DNA from: a bacterium
GTDB taxonomy: Bacteria > Myxococcota_A > Bradymonadia > UBA7976 > UBA1532
Length of the DNA stretch: 33,290 bases
Assembly: GCA_030426945.1 (NCBI GenBank)
Contig: JAUHXL010000024.1
Span: forward strand, 1 to 33,290
Direction: 5' to 3'
Numbering within the stretch: position 1 is the first letter of the stretch; each line of letters begins with the position of its first letter. Below the pieces are notes generated by a model. That model made no database searches, was not told where the DNA came from, and was given only the letters and a program-made list of their open reading frames with translations. The position numbers were made by a program, and so were the translations under genes. Of this stretch, positions 24,207 through 33,290 are shown piece by piece.

Positions 24207-24863
24207 TCAGCCGGCGGCGTCGCGCTCGAGGACGATGTGCGTCGCCGCCGCCGTGGGCTGGTGCTCGGTGACGCGGTAGCCGAGGGCGGGCAGATCGATG
24301 CCGCCCAGCAGGTGCTCGCCCGCGCCGAGCAGCACCGGGCTGAACACCAGGTGGAGGCTGTCGACGAGGCCGGCGCGGATGTACTGCCGCACGGTGTGGA
24401 CGCCGCCGCCCACCCGGACGTCCTTGTCGCCGGCCGCGGCGCGGGCGCGCTCGAGGGCGGCCTCGATGCCGTCGGTGACGAAGTGGAAGGTGGTGCCGCC
24501 CTTCATCTCGAGGGGCGCGCGCGGGTGATGCGTGAGCACGAAGGCGGGCACGTGGTAGGGCGGCTCGTCGCCCCACCAGCCGCGCCAGCTGTCGTCGGGC
24601 CAGGGGCCGCGCACCGGGCCGAACATGTTGCGGCCGAGGATCCAGGCGCCGACGTTGCGGAAGCCGCGCTGGGCGAAGGCGTCGTCGACGCCGGTGGTGC
24701 CATCGTCGGCGTCCGTGTGCATCGAGCGGAAGGTGCGGGTGGGATAGTACCAGTGATGCAGCGCGGGGCCGCCGACGCCGAGCGGGTGGTCGACGCTCTG
24801 GTCGGGGCCGGCGCCGTACCCGTCGAGCGAGACGGCGAAACAGCGGACGATCAGCTTACCCAT
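24207..24863 (-). CDS. dihydrofolate reductase-family protein (RibD C-terminal domain), 218 aa
   Basis: Start ATG at 24863 follows AGGAG. Opening strand KLIVRCFAVSLDGYGAGPDQ, the AWILGRNMFGPVRGPW motif and the region DKDVRVGGGVHTVRQYIRAG plus HLVFSPVLLGAGEHLLGG identify the fold. It is longer than the copy at 13831-14400 because of an insert (residues 25-65, His/Trp/Tyr-rich) between the first strand and helix. Members of this branch are widespread, annotated deaminase/reductase, mostly without a proven reaction. Stand-alone gene, convergent with the preceding operon. Confidence 0.88.
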   Translation of the reverse strand: MGKLIVRCFAVSLDGYGAGPDQSVDHPLGVGGPALHHWYYPTRTFRSMHTDADDGTTGVDDAFAQRGFRNVGAWILGRNMFGPVRGPWPDDSWRGWWGDEPPYHVPAFVLTHHPRAPLEMKGGTTFHFVTDGIEAALERARAAAGDKDVRVGGGVHTVRQYIRAGLVDSLHLVFSPVLLGAGEHLLGGIDLPALGYRVTEHQPTAAATHIVLERDAAG

Positions 24864-24954
24864 CGGATCTCCTGTTGATGGACCCTACCGACACCCTCGA
24901 GCCCCTCGCCCCATCCGAGGCACCTGAGTCCCGAGCCCGAAGGGCGGCCGGGGG

Positions 24955-26355
24955 TCAGGGTCGACGCTCCGCGTCGCGATCACGCACGTTCGGGGGCGCG
25001 TCGCAGGCCACCACCGCGAAGGGGGCGTCCTCGGCGTCGAGGTCGAAGCACTCGCCCGCGCGCACCTCGACCGGGTCGGCCTCGGTGGCGGTGGCGCGCA
25101 GGCTGCCCTGCTCGAGCTGCATCGAGCCGTCGGTCACGCGGACGGCGGTGGGCGCGGCGGCGGTGATCTGGGCCTGCAGGCCCCGGCCGTCGCCCCGGCC
25201 GTCGAGGGCGAGGCTCAGGCCGCGGGTCAGGGTGAGCAGCAAGGCGCCGTCGTCGGCGCGGGCCTCGGCGTCGAGATCGGCGAGGGTGATCTGGAAGCGG
25301 GCGTCCGGGCTCTCGAGGACGATCGGACCGCCGACGTGCACGCCGCGCGCGGCGAGGGTGGCAGGGTCGGCGGTCAGCGTGCCGCGCAGGGCCGGCACGC
25401 TGAGCGTCGTGGGCGCGGCGTCACCGGCGGGCACGTCGACGCAGCGGACCTCACCCTGGGCGTCCACGTCGCAGGCGGCGTCGCCCTCGCGATCCCAGAC
25501 GGTGGCGGTGAGGGCGCCGGTGGCCACCTCGACGCTCAGGGCGGGCCCCTCGCGGTCGAGGCGCGCGGTGACGCGGGAGGTCGCGACGCGCGCGTCGACC
25601 CGCTCGGGCGCGGCGATCTGCAGGCCCTGGGGCAGGGCGAAGGTCAGCGTGTAGCCGGCGGGGCCGCGCACGGCCTCGGCCTCGACGGCGCCGCGCAAGG
25701 TGCCGACGAAGGGCGCGTCACCGCCCGCCTGGGCCAGCGCGTCGGCGGCGCGCTGCAGGGCCGCGAGGTCGAGCGCCAGGCGCACGCGGTCGCGGTGCAG
25801 GCCGACGACCAGCGGGCGGGCGCCGGCGATCTCGGCCGACAGATCCAGATCCCCCTCGGCGGGCGAGGTCCCGCGGACGCGCAGGGGCTCGGCGTCGAGG
25901 CGCGCGACGCAGGTGGGCAGGTCGTCGTCCCCCTCGCCCAGCAGGCGCAGGCACACCGCATCGCTGGACGGTCGGTACACCACCGTGCGGCCGTCGTCGG
26001 ACTCGACGGACTCTTCGGTGAGCAGCTCCGTCAGGGCGCCGGCGAAGTCATCGGCGAGGCGGGTCAGGTCGCCGCCGTCGGCCAGGTCGCGGGCCTCGGG
26101 CACACCTTCGGCCAGCACGTCGAACAGGGGCGTCTGGGCCCAGGCCCCGCGCAGGGCCTCGAGGTCGGCGGCCAGATCGCCCAGGTGCAGGCGGGCGGTG
26201 TCGGCGGCGGTCTGCGCGGCGGTGCTCGCCGAGACGGGCGCCACGGCGGCGGGACCGCCGCCGCCGTCGCCCCCGCCGCCCTGGATGCAGCCGGTGGTCA
26301 GCAGGCCGAGGGCGGCGGTGGTGAGGGCGACGCGAGGAGCGCGGGAGAAGGACAT
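24955..26355 (-). CDS. lipoprotein of unknown function, 466 aa
   Basis: ATG at 26355, seven bases after GGAGG. MSFSRAPRVALTTAALGLLT then TGC is a lipoprotein signal with Cys23, followed by a Gly-rich tether (IQGGGGDGGGGPAA). Residues 40-130 are helical. The rest consists of repeating beta-strand segments (DLDLSAEIAGARPLVVGLHR, VDARVATSRVTARLD, RFQITLADLDAEARADDG, LTRGLSLALDGRG), like a beta-sheet or lipid-binding tube fold, but I cannot name a family. Six cysteines besides Cys23 are spread along the chain. The long glycine-rich tether suggests surface exposure. No enzyme motif is seen. The 26356-26660 interval upstream holds a hexamer array and no gene. Confidence 0.75.
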   Translation of the reverse strand: MSFSRAPRVALTTAALGLLTTGCIQGGGGDGGGGPAAVAPVSASTAAQTAADTARLHLGDLAADLEALRGAWAQTPLFDVLAEGVPEARDLADGGDLTRLADDFAGALTELLTEESVESDDGRTVVYRPSSDAVCLRLLGEGDDDLPTCVARLDAEPLRVRGTSPAEGDLDLSAEIAGARPLVVGLHRDRVRLALDLAALQRAADALAQAGGDAPFVGTLRGAVEAEAVRGPAGYTLTFALPQGLQIAAPERVDARVATSRVTARLDREGPALSVEVATGALTATVWDREGDAACDVDAQGEVRCVDVPAGDAAPTTLSVPALRGTLTADPATLAARGVHVGGPIVLESPDARFQITLADLDAEARADDGALLLTLTRGLSLALDGRGDGRGLQAQITAAAPTAVRVTDGSMQLEQGSLRATATEADPVEVRAGECFDLDAEDAPFAVVACDAPPNVRDRDAERRP

Positions 26356-26540
26356 GGCGGGCCTCCGGGCAGGTCGGTTTCGCGGGCCGACCCGAGCAAC
26401 GTGCGTGCCACCATGCCATGCCGCGGCGGCCGCGTCAGTCGGTGAGGCGACGTGCCGCGCGGTCACGGGCGGGGTGTGAACGGGGGGTGCGGTCAGCGGG
26501 GCTTGGGGGCGAACAGGGTGACGGGCGAGGGCCTGGGCCA

Positions 26541-26630
26541 GGTCGAGGTCGAGGGCGAGGTCGAAGGCGAGGTCGAAGGCGAGGTCGAAGGCAAGGTCAA
26601 GGTCAAGGTCAAGGTCAAGGTCGAGGTCAA
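26541..26630 (+). repeat. 15-unit hexamer array, GGTCGA/AGGCGA then GGTCAA
   Basis: Starts as GGTCGA x2 and GGGCGA, then GGTCGA alternating with AGGCGA/AGGCAA three times (a 12-base higher-order unit), then GGTCAA x4, GGTCGA, GGTCAA. It ends GGTCAAGGG, 30 bases past the stop of the sugar dehydrogenase gene. It is the longest and most mixed array in the window. Confidence 0.85.
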
Positions 26631-26660
26631 GGGTCCACGTGCAGTGGTGGGCCGGCGCGC

Positions 26661-27772
<1,112 letters not shown>

Positions 27773-27776
<4 letters not shown>

Positions 27777-29050
27777 GGCGCCACCACGTGGCAGCGGGGC
27801 GCGGTCAGCCAGTCCAGGTGAAGCGCCGGCGACGCGGTGGCCGCGCTGCTGCCGGCGCTGGCCACGCGACAGTCGGGCGTCGTGTCCAGCGGCTCGCCCG
27901 GGCGCAGCGCGAGCCGGGGCGCGATGGCCTTGGCCAGCCGACGCGCGGCGCGTTGGTGCCGCGGATCGCGCCGGTCGAGGGGCACGACGCCCATGCGGTC
28001 CGGGCCCATGCGGTGCTCCATCCAGAACGGGACGTGGCGCACGCCGTTGATCACCGCGCGGCCGTCCGCGCGCCGGGTGAGCCCCACCACCAGCACGAAC
28101 GACGTGCGCGTGCCCTCCCGGAAGTGCGCGTTGACGAAGTTGCCCAGCGACCACGCCACCAGCGTCTCGCGGCCGTCGGGCGTGGTGTAGCGCTCGACCG
28201 GCTGGACGACGTGGGGGTGCGTGCCCAGCACCAGCGTCGCCCCGGCGTCGAGCGCGGCGTGGGCGAAGGCGCGCTGATGCTTGTTCGCCCAGTCCTTGTA
28301 CTCCCAGCCCCAGTGCGGCGTGACGATGACCGCGTCGACCTGATCGCGCAGGCGCGCGATCTCGGCCAGCAGCGCCGCGCGCTGGGTCGGCTCGACGCAG
28401 CTGCGCACCTGCGCGTGGCGGTCGGGCAGGCCGTTCGTGTGGATGGTGCAGCCCAGCCAGGCCAGCCGGAAGCCGCGCACGTCCATCACCGTGCTCCACG
28501 CCAGCCGCGCGCCGCGCCGGCGCGTGCCGGTGCTGCACACGCCGGCCGCGTCGAGCGCGTCGAGGGTGGCGTCCACCCCCACCCCGTGCCGATCGAGGCT
28601 GTGGTTGTTGGCCGTCGAGACGATGTCGACGTGCCCGCGGCGCAGGGCGGCGGCCAACGCCGGCGGGTAGTTGAAGCGCGGATAGCCGGTGTAGGGCTCG
28701 AGGTCGCGGTCGATCTCGTCGGCGGTCTTCGACCAGGACTGCAGGGCCAGCGCGCGAGCCACCTCGGCTTCGCTGCGCGGGGGCACCCGGCCCGCCCGCC
28801 ACGTCAGGCCCTCGGCGATGGGGCCCTCGAGGTTGAGGTAGCTGACGTCGGCGTCGCGGAAGACCGGGGCCAGGGCCGACCACAGCGTCTCGAAGCCGTC
28901 CCGCGTGCCCTTCCACTGCACGAAGGGCTGCATCACCAGGTCGCCCGCCGCCGCGAGGGTCAGGCGGGGACCATCCGCGCAGGCGTCGGGGAAGTCCAAC
29001 GCCCCGCGCGGCGCCCAGATCCCGACCAGCACCGTGAGCAGCCCCACCAC
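27773..29050 (-). CDS. CapA-family metallophosphatase-like protein, 425 aa
   Basis: GTG start at 29050 (the next codon is also GTG); an export signal is seen in residues 1-12 (MVGLLTVLVGIW). The CapA (PgsA/PGA_cap) fold is a calcineurin-like two-layer sandwich. Visible motifs are AAAGDLVMQ (about 33-41), NLEGPIAEG, STANNHSLDRHGVGV, VIVTPHWGWEYKDWANKHQR, GTHPHVVQPVE and SLGNFVNAHF, covering the expected metal-binding Asp, Asn and His residues. CapA proteins take part in poly-gamma-glutamate capsule work in Bacillus, but most homologues are of unknown function. It is secreted or membrane-tethered. It follows a secreted unknown protein by 52 bases and is coupled to the sugar dehydrogenase, so it may be involved in surface polymer or sugar processing. 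Confidence 0.9.
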
Positions 29051-29102
29051 GCAGGCATCGTCCGGCGCCCCCGGGTGAGGGTCAAGAACGGCGTTCCGCG
29101 CG

Positions 29103-29843
29103 TCACGGCGCCTTCTTCGGGGTCACCGCGAAGACGGCCGAGAGCTGCACGCGCCAGGCGTCCCCGCCCGCCTTCTGGGCCAGCGCCTCGAGGAGGGTGG
29201 CCAGCGTGGCGACGCCGGCGGCGCCCAGCTCGCCCGGCGGCACCTTCAGGCCGGCGGCGTCGGCCCGGCGAACCAGCGCCATGCCCTCGAGGCGGGCGCC
29301 CAGCGCGCCGTCGGGCGCCTTGGTCAACGCGACCGCCAGCCGCGGGTACAGCCGCACGCCGGTGTCGGGCGTGATGGCCAACCAGGCCGAGCCGCCGGGG
29401 CCGTCGGGCAGCACCTCGTAGCAGCCGACGACGTCGGGCCCCGCGAGCGAAGGGCCGCAAGCCACCGGCGACGCGGTGCCGGTGATCGACCAGCGGATGT
29501 CGAAGCCCGCGTGCGAGCGGGTGAAGCGGCCGCTGCGCCGCCCCTCCTCGCCCACCGGCCCCAGCGCGCCGCTCACCACCCAGCCGCGCTCGAGCTCGCG
29601 GGCGAAGTAGGACTGCAGGATGGGGGCGAAGGGGGTCAGCTGCGGCACCTTCACGCTGCGCAGCGTCAGGCGCAGCGGCCCGGTGGGCAGGGCCGGGTGC
29701 GGCTTCGCGTCGCCCGCGCCGATCGTGCGGGCGCGGAAGGCCGCGACGGCCGCCTGCTCGTCCGCGATGTCCAGCTTCAGCGCGGGATCGCCGGTGACCG
29801 CGACGCCCGCGAGGGTCAGCACCGTCCACAGGATCCACGGCAT
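29103..29843 (-). CDS. secreted protein of unknown function, 246 aa
   Basis: ATG at 29843, with AGGAGG eight bases upstream. MPWILWTVLTLAGVAVTGDP is a short export signal with probable cleavage near GVAVTG. The mature part is beta-rich with RLTLRSVKVPQLTPFAPILQ, WVVSGALGPVGEEGRR, FDIRWSITGTASPVACGPSL and YPRLAVALTKAPDGALGARL. It has two cysteines that may form a bridge (Cys in SPVACG and VGCYEV). The helical C-terminal tail has LATLLEALAQKAGGDAWRVQ. No known family recognised. It is first in the operon with CapA and the sugar dehydrogenase. Confidence 0.75.
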   Translation of the reverse strand: MPWILWTVLTLAGVAVTGDPALKLDIADEQAAVAAFRARTIGAGDAKPHPALPTGPLRLTLRSVKVPQLTPFAPILQSYFARELERGWVVSGALGPVGEEGRRSGRFTRSHAGFDIRWSITGTASPVACGPSLAGPDVVGCYEVLPDGPGGSAWLAITPDTGVRLYPRLAVALTKAPDGALGARLEGMALVRRADAAGLKVPPGELGAAGVATLATLLEALAQKAGGDAWRVQLSAVFAVTPKKAP

Positions 29844-29906
29844 GATGGGCCTCCTCTGCCCGCCCAGCCTCCCGCCCCGCTGCGGACGCGTCAACCGCGC
29901 GGTCGG

Positions 29907-29936
29907 TTTACCCGACCTCGCCCCGCGTGCTACACC
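29907..29936 (+). promoter_or_regulatory. candidate promoter for the gene at 29963
   Basis: TTTACC (29907-29912), an 18-base spacer and TACACC (29931-29936), preceded by GC. This matches the spacing of the boxes at 7590 and 16009. The start codon is 26 bases further on, with GAGGAGG between. Confidence 0.4.
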
Positions 29937-29962
29937 GCGCGCGCTTTCGAGGAGGTGTGACG

Positions 29963-31741
29963 ATGGAGCGCCGGGTGGTTCGTCTGCGAGCGTCGGTTCT
30001 GATGTTGGGAGCCCTGGGGCTCGGCGGCTGCCTCGGCGGCAGCAGCGGGGGCAGCGACGCCACCGCGTGCGCCCAGGCCGCCTCGCTGTGCGGCCAGCCG
30101 GCGCCGCCCGAGGGCGCCGTGTGCGGCGGGGCCGAGGCGGCGCTGGCGCGCTGTCTGCTGGCGCGCGACGCCTGCTCGCAGGCCGACATCGCCGCCTGCC
30201 TCGCCGGCCCGGACGGCGGCGTGCCCGGCGCAGGCGGCGACCCGGGCGCCGGCGGCAACCCCGGCGCGGGCGGCAACCCCGGAGCCGGCGGCAACCCCGG
30301 CGCGGGCGGCGAGCCGGGCGCGGGCGGCAACCCCGGGGCCGGCGGTGGGCCCGGCCCGGCCGTCGACGAGGACACCGACGCCAAGTGCGCCGACGGCCTC
30401 GACAACGATCAGGACGGCTTCACCGACTGCGAGGACTTCTCGTGCAGCCGCAACCCCGACGTCAGCGTCTGCGGCGGCGGCGGCGGCGATCCCGAGAACA
30501 CCGACGCCCTGTGCGGCGACGGCGTCGACAACGACGGTGACGGCTTCACCGACTGCGACGACTTCGACTGCAGCCGCGGCGAGGGCATCACCGTCTGCGG
30601 CGGCAACGGCGGCGGCAACGGCGATCCCGAGGACACCGACGCCCTGTGCGGCGACGGCGTCGACAACGACGGCGACGGCTTCGTCGACTGCGACGACTTC
30701 GACTGCAGCCGCAGCGACACCGTGACGGTGTGCGGCGGCGGCGGCGGCGCGGTGGACGAGGACAGCGACGCCACCTGCGACGACGGGATCGACAACGATC
30801 AGGACGGCTTCCTCGACTGCGACGACTTCTCGTGCAGCCGCAACCCCGAGGTGACCGTGTGCGGGGGCGGCGGCACCGGCGATCCCGAGGACACCGACGC
30901 CCTCTGCGACGACGGCGTCGACAACGACGGCGACGGCTTCACCGACTGCGACGACTTCGACTGCAGCCGCAGCGACACCGTGACCGTGTGCCGCGGCGAC
31001 GGCACCCCCGAGGACAACGACGCCGCGTGCAGCGACGGCATCGACAACGACAACAACGGCTTCACCGACTGCCGCGACTTCGCCTGCAGCCGCAACGCGG
31101 ACGTGACGGTCTGCGGCGATCAGCCCAACGAGGGCACCGACGCCCTGTGCAGCGACGGCCTCGACAACGACGACGACGGCTTCGTCGACTGCGACGACTT
31201 CTCGTGCAGCCGCAGCCCCGACGTGACGGTCTGCGGCGGCGGCGGCAACGGCGATCCGGAGGACACGGACGCCCTGTGCGACGACGGCCTCGACAACGAC
31301 GGAGACGGCTTCACCGACTGCGACGACTTCGACTGCAGCCGCAGCGACACCGTGACGGTGTGCGGCGGCGGCGGCAACGACAGCCCCGAGGGCACCGACG
31401 CCGCCTGCGCGGACGGCCTCGACAACGACGACGACGGGTTCGTCGACTGCGACGACTTCGACTGCAGCCGCAACCCCGAGGTCACCGTGTGCGGCGGGGC
31501 CGACAACGGGGCCTGCGACGTCTGCGTGTCGAGCGCGATCAGCGGCAACGGGCCCTGCGTCGATGAGTTCGAGGCGTGCGGCCGCCGGGTGGCGTGCCAG
31601 TCGGTGCTCGGCTGCATCACCGACTGCAACGGCGCGGACGGCTGCGCCGACGCCTGCCTCGAGGCCGAGCCCGAGGGCGCCGAGCTGTACGCGACGGTGG
31701 CGGCCTGCCTCGACACGCGCTGCGCGGACGCCTGCCAGTAG
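29963..31741 (+). CDS. lipoprotein with nine DNDxDGFxDC repeats and a cysteine-rich end domain, 592 aa
   Basis: ATG at 29963, after GAGGAGG. MERRVVRLRASVLMLGALGL then GGC gives a lipobox with Cys23. A cysteine-rich segment (30-85) leads to a GAGGNP-type Gly linker with seven repeats (about 88-130). Nine repeats follow (about 137-517) of the form CxDGxDNDxDGFxDCxDFxCSR, VTVCGGG. The DNDGDGFTDCDD core fits Ca-binding loops of the thrombospondin-3/dockerin type, with paired cysteines instead of free loops; one repeat has DNDNNG. The end (CDVCVSSAISGNGPCVDEFE to CADACQ) is a separate disulfide-rich domain common in Myxococcota surface proteins. Likely an anchored, Ca-stiffened stalk, with the end domain presented outside. 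The repeats are also near-identical as DNA, so copy number could vary. Confidence 0.9.
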   Translation: MERRVVRLRASVLMLGALGLGGCLGGSSGGSDATACAQAASLCGQPAPPEGAVCGGAEAALARCLLARDACSQADIAACLAGPDGGVPGAGGDPGAGGNPGAGGNPGAGGNPGAGGEPGAGGNPGAGGGPGPAVDEDTDAKCADGLDNDQDGFTDCEDFSCSRNPDVSVCGGGGGDPENTDALCGDGVDNDGDGFTDCDDFDCSRGEGITVCGGNGGGNGDPEDTDALCGDGVDNDGDGFVDCDDFDCSRSDTVTVCGGGGGAVDEDSDATCDDGIDNDQDGFLDCDDFSCSRNPEVTVCGGGGTGDPEDTDALCDDGVDNDGDGFTDCDDFDCSRSDTVTVCRGDGTPEDNDAACSDGIDNDNNGFTDCRDFACSRNADVTVCGDQPNEGTDALCSDGLDNDDDGFVDCDDFSCSRSPDVTVCGGGGNGDPEDTDALCDDGLDNDGDGFTDCDDFDCSRSDTVTVCGGGGNDSPEGTDAACADGLDNDDDGFVDCDDFDCSRNPEVTVCGGADNGACDVCVSSAISGNGPCVDEFEACGRRVACQSVLGCITDCNGADGCADACLEAEPEGAELYATVAACLDTRCADACQ

Positions 31742-31753
31742 AGCCCCCGGACC

Positions 31754-31771
31754 GAGCGCCGCCCGGCGCTC
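31754..31771. terminator. shared hairpin between convergent genes
   Basis: GAGCGCC / GCCC / GGCGCTC is a perfect 7-base-pair stem, 12 bases after the plus-strand stop and 6 before the minus-strand stop at 31778. Well placed to end both transcripts, though neither side has a U-tract. Confidence 0.5.
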
Positions 31772-31777
31772 AGCGGG

Positions 31778-32799
<1,022 letters not shown>

Positions 32800-32803
<4 letters not shown>

Positions 32804-33290
32804 GTGATGATCCCCAGCGCGCGGCCCACCTTGCCGAAGGCCTCGACCGCGCGGTCGACGTGGTGGTCCTCGTGGGCGGCCGACATCTGCGTGCGGATGC
32901 GCGCCTTGCCCTGCGGCACCACCGGGTAGCTGAAGCCGATGACGTAGATGCCCTCGCCCAACAGCGCGTCGGCCATGCGGGTGGCCAGCTTGGCGTCGCC
33001 CAGCATCACCGGGATGATCGGGTGCTCGCCGGGCAGCAGCTCGAAGCCCAGCTCGGCCATGCCGGCGCGGAAGCGCTGGCTGTTGCGGCGCAGCTTGATG
33101 CGCAGGTCGTCCTGCGCGATCAGCTCGAGCGCCTTCAGCGAGGTCGCCGCGATGACCGGCGCCAGCGTGTTCGAGAACAGGTAGGGCCGCGAGCGCTGGC
33201 GCAGCCACTCGACGATCTCGGCGCGCCCGGTGGTGTAGCCGCCCGACGCCCCGCCGAGCGCCTTGCCCAGCGTGCCGGTGATGATGTCCA
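32800..33290 (-). CDS. kbl: glycine C-acetyltransferase (2-amino-3-ketobutyrate CoA ligase), C-terminal 163 residues; 5' end outside the window
   Basis: The visible part starts at [20 protein letters not shown], which contains the PLP-binding lysine (TLGKALGG), then runs through [20 protein letters not shown] and [20 protein letters not shown] to [20 protein letters not shown]. This is the C-terminal half of Kbl, a fold-type I PLP enzyme that turns 2-amino-3-ketobutyrate and CoA into glycine and acetyl-CoA. Frame: two bases of a codon (xTG) at 33290-33289 precede GAC. It is transcribed first and coupled to tdh. The two genes form the threonine-to-glycine degradation route. Confidence 0.95.

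Overview
The window is very GC-rich DNA, most likely from a member of the Myxococcota (or a close deltaproteobacterial relative). I infer this from the many secreted and lipid-anchored proteins (seven with a lipobox or lipobox-like signal), a cysteine-rich protein with MopE-type Cys-Asp-Asn-Asp-Cys repeats, a MYXO-CTERM-like C-terminal anchor, long Asp-Gly-Asn-Asp repeat proteins and the extreme G/C preference at third codon positions. No rRNA, tRNA, CRISPR array, insertion sequence or phage gene was seen.

Layout. 1-314 is the end of a Gly-Gly-X-rich protein. 879-4444 (minus) holds a MetX-family O-acyltransferase that resembles the serine O-succinyltransferase branch, a 47-residue membrane peptide, an unknown N-terminally anchored protein and a VOC enzyme. 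The VOC gene abuts the 863-residue MopE-like protein (4447-7038, minus). Two large secreted proteins converge and overlap at 9611-9646. Next come a RibD-like reductase, a small winged-helix regulator with a palindrome over its start codon, a pair of related lipoproteins, and a lipoprotein with a HELGH zinc-protease motif. 19117-21139 (minus) has an LCP/MpaB-type heme oxygenase homologue and an unknown protein.

21475-24187 (plus) is a tight operon of three metabolic genes: a half-size 4-hydroxyphenylpyruvate-dioxygenase-like enzyme, a PLP aminotransferase and an Ldh2-family 2-hydroxyacid dehydrogenase. Together they could carry out a chain-shortening route like the one that makes hydroxyphenylglycine. 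Then follow a second RibD-like reductase, a lipoprotein, a secreted unknown/CapA/PQQ-sugar-dehydrogenase operon (29843-26661, minus), a lipoprotein with nine Asp-rich repeats (29963-31741), and the threonine-to-glycine operon kbl-tdh, with kbl cut by the window end.

Two families of intergenic repeats stand out. One is a set of hexamer arrays (GGTCAA, GGGCAA, GGGCAC and variants) at 3695-4026, 7073-7498, 17366-17540 and 26541-26630, with conserved edges. The other is a 42-base element built from GCTGANA heptamers, with CCGGCT/AGCCGG ends, at 767-808, 15919-15960 and 21258-21299. Adjacent same-strand genes are often joined by a 4-base GTGA overlap.
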